Shown: positions 23,577-33,497 of the stretch, in pieces
How positions within the stretch are numbered: position 1 is the stretch's first letter
How the letters are laid out: each line of letters opens with the position of its first letter
From: Plasmodiophora brassicae
Lineage: Eukaryota; Endomyxa; Phytomyxea; Plasmodiophorida; Plasmodiophoridae
NCBI GenBank assembly: GCA_039704465.1
Contig: JASFAU010000008.1
Location: 558,001 to 622,000 of the forward strand
Reading direction: 5' to 3'
Length of the DNA stretch: 64,000 nucleotides
Position numbers and translations under genes: made by a program
The notes under the pieces: generated by a model
The model's input: the letters and a program-made list of their open reading frames with translations, nothing else
Told to the model about the DNA's origin: nothing
The model's database searches: none

Positions 23577-23893
23577 CGTGGCGAACCGCGATCCTTCACT
23601 AGCCTTGTGACTGGCGGCCCGGTCGGGCCACTGTCGCTGCCTGACCTGGAAGTATATACTGTAGTGCTACCCTGTACCGAGGCGCTGGGCCGAGCTGACC
23701 AATGGGTCACCTGTCGACCTCCGGGTGGTCGTTCGAGGCTCCTATGGTTCGAGTTGGTTGGCGATGGAGTGCAACCAATGCCGGGCATAACCCATTGCAG
23801 GTTGCATAGACCAACAGCTGCGTTGCCGATAGTCGACGCCCAATCCGACATCGGCGACCGAATCCCCGCTGCGTCCAACCAAATGCACACGAT
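23577..23893 (-). promoter_or_regulatory. Probable promoter region of receptor B
   Basis: This 317-bp gap lies between the stop of receptor C and the start of receptor B, on the same strand. It contains an AT-rich TATA-like stretch (TATATACT read on plus at about 23653-23660) some 75-80 bp upstream of the receptor B ATG. No other element was recognised. The TATA assignment rests on position only. Confidence 0.3.
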
Positions 23894-26800
23894 TCATTGC
23901 AGCGGTGGCGCATGGGGCACCTGGCCGATGTCGGCGACGCGGTACTTTCTGTGCCACCAGAACTGTGGTGAATCGTGGCTGGGCCTGATCGGACTGGCCG
24001 GCGGTCGGGACGGAGTCGCAGGGCCGGTGGGCGTCTCCCGGGTGGCTCCCATGCCCGTCGACGTCAGCTTGTCTCTGTTCTTGGAGATCGTGTGCGTTTC
24101 CGACTCGCCGGAGCGTACGACGATGAGTTTGGGGATGAACAGGATGCCCAGCGTCGACGCCAGCGTGAAGAAAGCGGCCAGCGTAGTGGCGAGCAGGGTG
24201 ACAGCCGGCGGAGCATTGCTGAAGGTTATCATCGGCATTGTAAGCTGTAACAGGCGCGAATCAGAGCATGCTGGCATACGTGCTGGCGTGGCCTGACGAT
24301 GGCAATCAACAGGGCGCTATAGATGCACATGCCGATCTGTTTGGAGTCGTTCAGGGCCTGGATCTCGACGGACGAGGTCTGGAACGACACCCAGGACCCC
24401 ATGATGAGGATGGCGCCCTTGTAGACGACCAGCACGAAGATGAATGACGACCGGTGCCGCGAGTTGCAGAATGCTTCCTGTGGGGTAATCATACGCGACG
24501 CCGGTGCCGCCGGATCCGCGTACGATTGCCCATCCTGCAGAGCCATGGACATGGGGTCCATGATCATCCACGCCCCCAGCACCACCACATCAACCAGCAG
24601 AAGCAGGGCGAGATGACGCAACAGCATGACGTTCGTCACAATCACCGTCTTCAGGCGAAGCAGGACGAATATCTGCAAAGGACATGAATACCGCTTCAGT
24701 CGGCATCGAAAGCGTCGAACCTTATAGACCCTCCAGGTCTTGACAAACAGGCCACCATACGCCAACGTGAACGCAATGCAGAACAGTACCATTTGGAAGT
24801 TGCACTGAAGCCCAAACGCGGGATCATCCATGGCGGGGTACGCTGTGATGGCGGGCGCCACGAACCCCAAGGCGGCCCCAAGTGCAATGATGCTGTTGAA
24901 GAGCGGAGATGACATCTGAATGTACGGCAGGGATCGATAATGGTACTGGAACGTTAGAACGCCGACGGCCAGGGCTAGCCCAACGGCCATGATTGCGATA
25001 ACGGCGGCAGATATGCCGGCAGGGACCGGAAGGCGCTGGAAGACATTGGAGACTGCGACGACCGGTGGCGCCAGGATGGACACCCCGTCGCATGTGATCT
25101 GGGCGGCCGGCGAATCGGCTGTCGTGTTGGCGAGCCGGTACGCCCCCAGGTTCATCTGCGTAATGGGCGCGTCGGAGATGGACGGGTTGAAGAGCCATCC
25201 CAGGGTCCGGGCGACGCGCTGTCCATCGGGGCACCCAGCGCCGGACGCCCCTGACGTGTACTGCTGCCGGGCGACGACATGCATCGGGAATCGTAGCTGG
25301 TAACAAGTAGGCGATGCGGATCCATGCAACGTACAGTTGGTCAGCGACGAGCTCGATGGTGACAGTGGCGTCGAGCGCCCATCGAACAGGATACGGGCAA
25401 CGTTGTCCGATGCGGTCTGCGACAGCTCGTAGTACCCCAGCGAGTATGGTTTGACGAGCAGCGCCGCTTGGACAGACGGCGACGTGGGCTCCAGAAGCGA
25501 ATGGCAGGGCGTGAACGCTTGCAGAGGCTGATTCGGGTACAGGATACCGTAAAGGTTCACGGTCGACGGGTGGTTCGGGTCCAGCGGCATCACCACCGAT
25601 ATCGCCTGGTTGGGCAGAGTCATGGACGGGTTCAGCGCCACCAGAGCCGGATCGTTCCACATGCAGATAGCGCCGTTCAGGATCTTCCGGATAACGTCGA
25701 ACGACAGCGTCAGCGTCTCAGTCTGGGGTGGGAGTACGTAGGCGAAGACCGTTGCCATTGAAAAGAATGGGACCGATAGGACCTGGCTGGCATCCGATGC
25801 CGGTAATGCATTGACGGTGGCACCTGGCACAACAGCAAATGCAATGGACCCGTTCAGGACTTGCTGGATGGCGCCCGTGTACTCCACTGTCTTCACGTAC
25901 TCGAGCGTATACGTGCTCCTGACATCGGCCGGGCCACTCTCGACGAAAGCATGCCCGAAGATGTTGAAGATGGACTGGGCCACCTTCACGCCGGCTCCGA
26001 CAATCGTGGGTGGCGCAGGTGGCGCCTCCAGCTGGACGCTGTTGCATTTCACGGAAGAATACAACTTGTTGAGAACGGTATTGAGAGAGCCCGTCGACAG
26101 GGTGACGAACCCGTACTTGCCGGCGGTAGCCGCCACCGCTGGGCTCGTGTAGAACCACAGCCAGAACTTCAGTGCATCATCCTTCAACGGGCAGTCGCTG
26201 CCGAGCTGGGTATGAAAGATCAGGTAGGTGAACGTGGAGATGGGCCAGGCGCCCGGTGCGTTCGAGTCCAATAGGTTGATGTTCATGCTCGCGTCAAAGT
26301 CGCCGTCGTTGGCTGCGACTGCCCGCGAAACGCCATCGATTCCGGGGGCCACCGTCCGGCCAGCTAAGTTCACGATGCGGGCGATCGACACGCCGACGTT
26401 CTCAGCGTCGTATAGGACGCTATCTGTGTAGCATATGGTCAGATGCGATCGATAACCAAGCACCGGCCCTGAACGGCCTACATCCGATGGAGTAGGGCGT
26501 CAACAGGACGTTGGCGACCACGCCCGGGTTGCCGACTCCTTGGATCACGTTGGTGACGTTCCAGTTGACCAGGTCGGCCCCACCGAAGTGGACCTTGAAC
26601 GAGGGATCAAACGACGATAATGCAGAGGAGAACACGTTGGTCGTGCCACTGGCGTCTTGCCGGACAACAACCGCGATTGGTTGGTTGGGCAACACCTGGC
26701 CCGGGTTCGCCTGCGCGATCATTGAATCGTTCCACCGGGTGATAACGCCCATGAAGATCTTCGCTAGCGCGGGACGCGTCAGGACGAGCGGGGCCGTCAG

Positions 26801-27191
26801 CTCCGGCACGTTATAAATCGGCACCACAGCAGTGGCAATCGTCGGGAACTGAGCACACGACGGCATTCAATCGGCACACTATCAAGCGATCGTGCGAACG
26901 AGCGCATACCATTTGAAGGTCTGGCGTGCTGGCGTACATGGAGGCTGCTATGGGCGAGTCGCTGCACGCGAACGTGCCCGTACCGGCAGCGTACGCCGCC
27001 TTCGCCGCACCGGACCCGACCGCATTGTACCGGACGACCACCTCGGGGCGGACGAACGTGTACAACGTCGCCGCGTCCTTGTAGACGGCCTCTGGCAATG
27101 TGCCGCCGGGGCCGCCCACGATGATATGGGCAACGCCAACCTCAAGGAGCGCCTGCCAAGCCGTCAATATGACGATGAATAACATCACCAT
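23894..27191 (-). CDS. Receptor C: more diverged paralogue of receptors A and B
   Basis: Read from ATG 27191 (signal-anchor-like MVMLFIVILTAWQALLEVG) to a stop at 23894. The first module has YNAVGSGAAKAAYAAGTGTFACSDSPIA and VVVRQDASGTTNVFSSALSSF. The second has VIRKILNGAICMWNDPALVALNP. The helices are conserved (TLAYGGLFVKTWRVYKV, LNDSKQIGMCIYSALLIAIV). The intron between the third and fourth coding exons, about 24675-24725, happens to contain no stop, so one frame runs through it. The first exon and tail differ most from A and B. It is arranged head to tail with receptor B on the same strand; about 317 bp separate its stop from the start of B. Confidence 0.86.
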
Positions 27192-27452
27192 GTGCCAGAC
27201 GGCCGACTACACTGTGCTAGGAGACACACACACACACCCGTATCATTAACGTGGCTGGTCTGTGACGACCTCTGCTTCCGTCTGTCCCGGAACGGATACA
27301 CACGTGATGGGGGGACTGGCATGCGGGAACATTGCCGCTGAACGACGCCAGCAGCGCGACAAAGTGGCTAGGCCCTGCCCCGAAGATGATGGGGAAACAG
27401 CGATCTGCTGTCACCCTCGTGTGTTATGATCGTGATTAGGGGGGATACAGTG
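27192..27452. repeat. Intergenic stretch with short AC microsatellite
   Basis: Between the start of receptor C and the stop of the LRR gene, the plus strand has a short run of alternating A and C at about 27223-27237. Nothing else was recognised in the gap. Confidence 0.4.
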
Positions 27453-29495
27453 TTATCGCAGGGCGAGATCGATCGTGTCGGGGTGGTTGGGGTTCGTGGA
27501 GACGGCGACAGCAACGTGTTTGATGAGGTCGGACGATATACCGTCCCTATCGACTTCGTGCGCAGTGATGCACGGTCGTATCGTGCCGCGTTGGCCACAG
27601 GCGACCACGATTCTGGCGTCCACCTGGTACAGGTCCAGGGTGTGCAGGTCGGCCAAGGCGTCCATGACATGCAGAACGTCCTGACCCGTCAGCCCCGACA
27701 ACGCACGACGGTTTCCAAGCACCATCTGCTGGATTCGGGGAGCCCGACTCGCAATGCCACGAACGCCTCGAACGTCGACCGACGTGCACAACCCGATGTC
27801 GAGGCTTGTCAGCGTGGCACCGCACGCCTCCAGGATCTCGTGCAGCGCGTCGCTGGAGATGGCGCACAGCGACATGCGCAGCGTTGTCAGCACCGTCGAA
27901 CGCGACAGGAGCGCCGCGATCCCCGTCCCGCGGACGCCAACGCAGGCCGACACGGTCAGCGACACGAGGTTCGGCAGACGCAGCGACGCGAGATGCGCAT
28001 CCCTTAGCGTCGCATTGTTCGCCAGGTTCACATGGGAGAGCAACGGGGCCGACGACCCAAACCCGTCTAGGCGTGACACGTCGCGCTGGCGGCACAGGAC
28101 GACCTTGGACAGGACGGGCCACGTCCCGGCACGAAGCGGGAGCGATCCCAGCGACGCCGACCGCAGGGACGGCGACAGCGTAGCGACGACCGCGATTGCG
28201 TCTCGTGTGTGCATTCGCTCGCAGCCGGAGGCGAATAGGTGTCGAATTCGAGGGCAGTGCCTTGCAATGGAATGCAGTGATGCGGAGGTCAGGGCAGTGT
28301 TGTAGGAGACGTCCAGGTACGTTACCCCAGGTAGGCGTGCCACGAGCTCGCCCACAGCGTCGTCTGTTACACCACTGCATGACGCCATTGTCAGCTTCGA
28401 CAGCAACGAAGACAGCGCTGAGGATCGTGTCGCGGATGCCTTTCGCATTGATATTGGTTCGCGTTCTACAGCGTCGCCTGCCTCTGATTCGGCATCGCGT
28501 GCAGGACCACATGGCGACAAGTCGGGGATATCAGCGCTGGTAGGTGATGCACGCGGCAGCGTGAACGTCGAGGTGGCCATGTGCGGCTCTGTAATGGGAT
28601 CGTCGTATTCGGGATCGAACGTGCAACCGTCCATATCGAAGGACTCGATGGCGGGAAGCGTGAAGATGAGAGCCGGGAGGCCTCTCAAGGCCGGGTTCCC
28701 TGCGCAGGACAGTGAACGTAATCGCTGCAGTGGTACAGACGTCAATGATTGTGCAGGTAGATTGCAGTGGGAAACATCCAGGGACGTTAATTGGCGATGC
28801 AGCGCGTTGCTTCCTTCGGCGAGGATAGCGGCAGCAATTCGCGGGCACCCCGGGACGCCTAGTGATGTCAGCGAAGGCAACGCCGCGATTAACGTTGGCA
28901 ACGAGGAGCTGTTCGAGTGCGAGGACCGCGACATGTTCAAGGTGTGGAGGCGTCTGGTTGAAATCAGGTTGGCAATCTGCGATGCGGTTACAGAGCCGCA
29001 AGCAGCGATCACGTTCGCGTGCGTACAGACGAACGATAGCGAGCGGACCTGGTCCGCATGCCGGACGACAGCATCGACGGCGGAGGGCTTTGCTCGACAT
29101 TCGATCGTGATCGAAGTTCGTCGACGGAGCATGCGGCGGAGACGTCGTTGCCGGGATAGCGCGGCACCGATCGTTATGTGCGGGTACGCATACGACGCTC
29201 GATGGAACGCAGAACAGGACGGAGCGACGCCCAGGAACAGGCTTCGGCTATCCAGGCAAGGCAGCACCTGGCCAACAAACACTGCATGGGGTACTGGAAT
29301 CGGCCAGTCCAGAAAAGGCGACGGACGCGATGCCGATAGAGACGCTTCCTCGCTGCTGGTGCTGCTATTGCGGCTGCTGACGCATGGCGCAACGCTGGAA
29401 GGCGCGGACGACTCGGCGCTCAACGACGGCGAACGATGTCGTTTCGGGGACGGCAAACGGCGCTCGTGGCCTGGCGAGACCACGAACGCCGACAT
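27453..29495 (-). CDS. Leucine-rich-repeat protein, F-box/LRR type
   Basis: One uninterrupted minus-strand frame gives about 680 residues from ATG 29495; the frame extends upstream to an ATG at 29618. After a Ser-rich N-terminus there is an F-box-like helix region (AVFVGQVLPCLDSRSLFLGVAPSCSAFHRAS), then cysteine-type LRRs of about 25 residues with the pattern LxxLxxxxCxxxxxxxL. Examples are LTSLDVSHCNLPAQSL, KLTMASCSGVTDDAVGEL, VTYLDVSYNTALTSASL, LVSLTVSACVGVRG and LTSLDIGLCTSVDVRGV. This repeat type is typical of F-box/LRR substrate receptors (FBXL, GRR1, AMN1) of SCF ubiquitin ligases. The F-box match is weak, so an AMN1-like protein without an F-box is an alternative. Confidence 0.72.
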   Translation of the reverse strand: MSAFVVSPGHERRLPSPKRHRSPSLSAESSAPSSVAPCVSSRNSSTSSEEASLSASRPSPFLDWPIPVPHAVFVGQVLPCLDSRSLFLGVAPSCSAFHRASYAYPHITIGAALSRQRRLRRMLRRRTSITIECRAKPSAVDAVVRHADQVRSLSFVCTHANVIAACGSVTASQIANLISTRRLHTLNMSRSSHSNSSSLPTLIAALPSLTSLGVPGCPRIAAAILAEGSNALHRQLTSLDVSHCNLPAQSLTSVPLQRLRSLSCAGNPALRGLPALIFTLPAIESFDMDGCTFDPEYDDPITEPHMATSTFTLPRASPTSADIPDLSPCGPARDAESEAGDAVEREPISMRKASATRSSALSSLLSKLTMASCSGVTDDAVGELVARLPGVTYLDVSYNTALTSASLHSIARHCPRIRHLFASGCERMHTRDAIAVVATLSPSLRSASLGSLPLRAGTWPVLSKVVLCRQRDVSRLDGFGSSAPLLSHVNLANNATLRDAHLASLRLPNLVSLTVSACVGVRGTGIAALLSRSTVLTTLRMSLCAISSDALHEILEACGATLTSLDIGLCTSVDVRGVRGIASRAPRIQQMVLGNRRALSGLTGQDVLHVMDALADLHTLDLYQVDARIVVACGQRGTIRPCITAHEVDRDGISSDLIKHVAVAVSTNPNHPDTIDLALR

Positions 29496-29686
29496 GGCTA
29501 TGTACAGTAAACGATCGACTGTACCGCCGGCACGTCCAAGATCGCGCACGAAAGCCGGTCGCAGCCTCATCAGGTGCAGTCTACGGTTGGGGCGGCGCCG
29601 CTGCGCAGAGAACGCCACACCTGCGATGTCTGCAGATGTATATACCAGTCGCGCTTAGCGTACATGAAATCGCAGGGGCTGGCCGT

Positions 29687-30238
29687 TTAGCGGCGATGGG
29701 GGCTGACGATACCCGATTTCAGGCTTGGCCCGCTCTTCATAGCGTTCGTCGCGTCTTGCGTCGCCGAATTGCGGACGCCGACGCCCTGCTGGCTCTGTTG
29801 CTTGGCATGCCCTGCACGGCCGTCGTCGACCCATTTCGTGAACGTCGCCTTGAAACGCTTCTTGTAGGTGTCCACGTCACGCTGACGGTTGAAATCGAGC
29901 GCCCGGCGATGTTGCGCGCTGAGCCGGGCGGCCTTGGCACTCTGTTCGTGGCCCCGGGCTTCGCTTCTCTTCTTCAGGCGCTTCTCGGAATCGCCCGTCC
30001 GTCTCTTGTGCACGACGTCCATATTCGCAGCGTTATCATGGCCGAGACGGTCGTTCAACAGATTGTCTCCAGCGTGTCGCGCACCCAACCCGAATCTGTT
30101 GCCAAACCATCCACCAGCGCTCGTCTTCCTCTGCGAGGCGGTCGCCGGCGCTAGCACCTCGCCTTCGTCCCCCGATAGGCTCGCGCCCGCTGCTACGATA
30201 CCCAGTAATAACAACACGACGAACGCTACACGTGCCAT
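29687..30238 (-). CDS. Small secreted basic protein, unknown
   Basis: From ATG 30238 the frame encodes about 183 residues beginning with a strong signal peptide (MARVAFVVLLLLGIVAAGASL). An in-frame ATG at 30337 would hide that signal, so the downstream start is preferred. The mature protein is strongly basic, rich in Lys, Arg, Ala and Gln, with KKRSEARGHEQSAKAARLSAQH and DTYKKRFKATFTKWVDDG. It has no Cys and no recognised domain. It lies between the LRR and PPR genes, all on the minus strand. Function is unknown; a host- or wall-directed secreted protein is possible but unsupported beyond the signal. Confidence 0.55.
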   Translation of the reverse strand: MARVAFVVLLLLGIVAAGASLSGDEGEVLAPATASQRKTSAGGWFGNRFGLGARHAGDNLLNDRLGHDNAANMDVVHKRRTGDSEKRLKKRSEARGHEQSAKAARLSAQHRRALDFNRQRDVDTYKKRFKATFTKWVDDGRAGHAKQQSQQGVGVRNSATQDATNAMKSGPSLKSGIVSPHRR

Positions 30239-30391
30239 ACCTCGTTTCGGGTATTCGGCCGGAACGGAGGGCATCTCCGCCACAAGCTGCCTCCCTTTGC
30301 CAACCTCGGAGACGACCTGGTCTACGCCCCCGATCACAAGGATACCATGTCCGTTCCAACGTTCGGTGAATCCGGTACCCTGTACTAAACG

Positions 30392-32287
30392 TCATCGCAG
30401 AGACCGAAACACGAGGTCAGCGTTTTCGAGGTCGCCGACAAGAACGTAGGCGTAGACGAACGCGGACGCCACCGCGGGATCGTCGGACACGTTCTTCTCG
30501 TCGGAGCAGCGCTGCAGGTTGACCACGGCAGACGGTTGCAGCGACCTCCCGGCCGCTCTCACGAGACCGGCCATCAAGGTGCCACCGACCTGTACGCCCT
30601 GGTCGACCATTGCATGAAACATGGCCAACGCATGCGAAAAGCGATCCGCTTTGGCGTACACACAGAGCATGTTCGCGAGCACCTCCACTATTAGCCGCTG
30701 GCCCGACTTCTTCACCATCATGAATGTGTCCATTGCTTTCGCAAGCTGCCCGTGCCGGCTGTACGCGACGATCAGCGCGTTGCACGTGACGACATCGGGA
30801 AGAGCCGTCATTGCCCGCTCGTGAAACACCTGTTCTGCGAGGCGCAACTCGCCGAACAGGTCGTACACAGACACGAACGCGCACACGACGGTATCGTCAT
30901 CGAGCAGGCGCGCCTCATGCGCGTACCGGTGAAGGCGGTAGATCGATATTCTGTCAGAGCAGCGACCACATGCGGCAACGAGGCATGCGAACGCAGGCGC
31001 ATCAACCGCGACGCCCTCGTCCACCATAGTCTGGTACAAAGCCATGGCATCGTCGGTGCGATCCGCCTTGGCATAGACGGACAGCGCATTCGTGTACACG
31101 TGTTCGTCGAGCGCCAGGCCGGACGATTTCAGGCGTTCAAACGTGTGGATTGCGCGCTCCAGCATGCCATGGTGGGCGTAGGCGGCGATCATCGCGTTGA
31201 ACGCTTGCAGGTTCGGGGTCGCCTGTTCCGACCGCTCCCGGAACACGTGTTCGGCGGCGCCCAGATCGCCACAATGGTCGTACGCGTAGACGAACGCGCA
31301 GACGATAAAGTCGTCGCCCAGTACACCGCGCTCGAATGCATAGCGATATAGGGCACGGACGTCTGCGGGCGTGCCCGTTCGGCCACACGCCGCAACGACC
31401 TGCGAGAACACAGGCGTGTCAACGTCAACGTACCGTTCGACCATCTGATGGAACAGCGCCAGCGCGTCGAGGAGACGGTCGTTCTTGGCGAGCGCAGACA
31501 GAGCCAGGGTGTAGACGTGCGCCGATGGCGACATGCCGATGGCGTGCATCCAGTGGATGGCGTTGACGGCGGGCGAAAACCGGTTCTGGGCCAGGATCGC
31601 CTTGACGAGGTTGGCGTACACGCGTTCGTTGCGATGCGGGTGGATCCGACCCGACCGGATCAGGTCCAGCAAACGTTCGGCGGTGTCGGCGGCCGCCGGG
31701 CTCTTCGCTTCAGCGCAGCACGCCGCGAAGATGGAGAGCAGCGGCTCGCTGATAGGCACATCACGGTCGACCGCATCGGCCACGAGGAACAGGGCCGACG
31801 ACGGTTGGTTTGCCACCCGGCACGTATGGGCCACCGCGAACAGAACGTCGTGGGTCTTCGGGCCCCATTTCGCGAACGATTCCAGAGCATCGCCAATCAT
31901 GGGCGGATCGGCATGCTGGCACGCCGCGAGGAGCGTCAGGAACAGCGTCTGGTCGACGCGATGGCGACGAGCGACCGCCGCCTGGAGCACCGTCGGCGCC
32001 TTCGACGGGAGATGATGCCTGCAGAACGACATCACCGACTGGAAGAACGGCAGGCTCGTCATGTCGTATCGCGTGCCGAGCACGCGCTGGTACACCGCCC
32101 ATGCGCGATCCGGGTCGGTCTCCTGCCGCAGCGCCCGGATCGCCAACCCTGCAGACGGGCGGCGCATGAAATCCAGGAACCGTTTCGCCTGCGACGGCCC
32201 CGGTTCGCCGTCGGCGCGAACGCTCAGCAGGCGGGCCCATTGCGGTCGCCGACGACGAAGAAGCACGCGGGCGCCATCACCCGGCAT
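30392..32287 (-). CDS. Pentatricopeptide-repeat (PPR) protein, organellar
   Basis: An intron-free frame of 631 residues. The N-terminus is rich in Arg and Ala without acidic residues (MPGDGARVLLRRRRPQWARLL), as expected for mitochondrial import. From about residue 60 onward it is built of roughly 35-residue helical-hairpin repeats of PPR type, for example NAMIAAYAHHGMLERAIHTF, TNALSVYAKADRTDDAMALY, NALIVAYSRHGQLAKAMDTF and ANMLCVYAKADRFSHALAMF. PPR proteins bind organellar transcripts in a sequence-specific way and act in processing, stability or translation. No C-terminal catalytic domain (E, DYW, SMR or NYN nuclease) was seen, so it is a P-type RNA-binding factor. Which transcript it binds cannot be told. 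Confidence 0.86.
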   Translation of the reverse strand: MPGDGARVLLRRRRPQWARLLSVRADGEPGPSQAKRFLDFMRRPSAGLAIRALRQETDPDRAWAVYQRVLGTRYDMTSLPFFQSVMSFCRHHLPSKAPTVLQAAVARRHRVDQTLFLTLLAACQHADPPMIGDALESFAKWGPKTHDVLFAVAHTCRVANQPSSALFLVADAVDRDVPISEPLLSIFAACCAEAKSPAAADTAERLLDLIRSGRIHPHRNERVYANLVKAILAQNRFSPAVNAIHWMHAIGMSPSAHVYTLALSALAKNDRLLDALALFHQMVERYVDVDTPVFSQVVAACGRTGTPADVRALYRYAFERGVLGDDFIVCAFVYAYDHCGDLGAAEHVFRERSEQATPNLQAFNAMIAAYAHHGMLERAIHTFERLKSSGLALDEHVYTNALSVYAKADRTDDAMALYQTMVDEGVAVDAPAFACLVAACGRCSDRISIYRLHRYAHEARLLDDDTVVCAFVSVYDLFGELRLAEQVFHERAMTALPDVVTCNALIVAYSRHGQLAKAMDTFMMVKKSGQRLIVEVLANMLCVYAKADRFSHALAMFHAMVDQGVQVGGTLMAGLVRAAGRSLQPSAVVNLQRCSDEKNVSDDPAVASAFVYAYVLVGDLENADLVFRSLR

Positions 32288-32494
32288 GCGCGAAAATGGC
32301 TTCCCCGGCCGGGTGCTTCGCCATCGTCACACGGGGACCACCAGCAGCGGGGGGCCACAGTCGGACAGATAGAGGCGTTCGTGTGTCGAGTGGTGTGCAC
32401 ACTCCAGGGGTCAGCTGGGCGGCGGTATCCTTCGTTGGCTGGGTTGCTTCCCGAGGCGGTCCGGATTTTCTCCGTACGAAGGACAGGGCGGGTC

Positions 32495-33442
32495 ATGAGG
32501 CGCGGCGTCGGCGTCGGCGGCCTGAAGAAGCAGAAGGAGGCGGCCGCCAAGTTCAGGCAGGCCGGCAAGGAGATCGAGCAGACGCAGATGGCGCATGTAC
32601 GATGCCCATCTGCGCGCGTGTGCGTGTGAGTGTGTGGCCGCGGTCGGCCCTGATGGTGCAGGTATAGGTCCGCGCGAGCCTGGCGGTGTTCAAGGAGAAG
32701 CTGGAGTCGTTCGCGATCAAGCATCGGAACGAGATCCGGTCGAACCCGCAGTTTCGGGCCCAGTTCGCCAAGATGTGTAGCAAGATTGGCGTCGACCCGC
32801 TGGCCTCCAACAAGGGGTTTTGGTCGGAACTGCTGGGCGTCGGTGACTTCTACTACGAGCTCAGCGTTCAGATCATTGAAATCTGCCTCGCGACGCGTCC
32901 CCAGAATGGTATATATGCTTCTGTCGTGCTGGGCCTGTCACGTCATCACTGATGTCGTTCGCTCAGGCGGGCTGCTGTCGCTGATGGAGTTGCTGACGAG
33001 GTTGGAGCGACGACGTGGAGCGTCAGCGCAGGCCATCTCAGTGGACGATGTCCGACGAGCGATCGAGAAGGTCCAGACACTGGGGAAGGGGTTCGGCATT
33101 GTCCATGTGGACAACAGACCAATGATCTTGTCCGTGCCGACCGAATTCAATCGGGATCACACGGACGTACTCGCCGTCGCGCAGGTGGGCTCCTTGTAGG
33201 TCTGCCCTCCGTTTCTCCTTGGCCTAAGGTTGTCTCGATAGCAATCCGATGGGCACACGTCGCTGCAGGTGCTGGGCACGGCACTGCAATGGCCAGAAGC
33301 ACGTTGCGAGAAAGTCCTGCAACTGCTGCTCGATCTCGGTATCGCCTGGGTCGATTGCTACGACCCGCAGAAGCACGAGTACTGGTTCCCAAGTCTAATC
33401 AACAACGCCGACAATGCTGTTCAACAAACGCTTGCGATTTAG
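32495..33442 (+). CDS. SNF8: ESCRT-II subunit VPS22/SNF8
   Basis: Four exons, 32495-32596, 32668-32908, 32967-33184 and 33242-33442, join to 253 codons, close to the 258 of the human protein. Conserved family sequence covers the whole length: [111 protein letters not shown], and a final winged helix with [25 protein letters not shown]8 pairs with VPS25 and VPS36 in ESCRT-II, which sorts ubiquitinated membrane proteins into multivesicular bodies. The two winged-helix domains are intact. The gene starts about 200 bp from the divergent PPR gene, so they may share a promoter region. Confidence 0.95.
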
Positions 33443-33497
33443 CCGTGGCTGAAACCTCAGAGTGCATATAGCCTGGTTTGCAGAACCATATGCCGTT

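Noticed and set aside
28561..29658. Plus-strand frame of 365 codons
   Set aside because: Antisense to the LRR gene, whose repeats are unmistakable.
31448..32629. Plus-strand frame of 393 codons
   Set aside because: Arg/Gln-rich shadow of the PPR gene that runs into the true SNF8 first exon in another frame.
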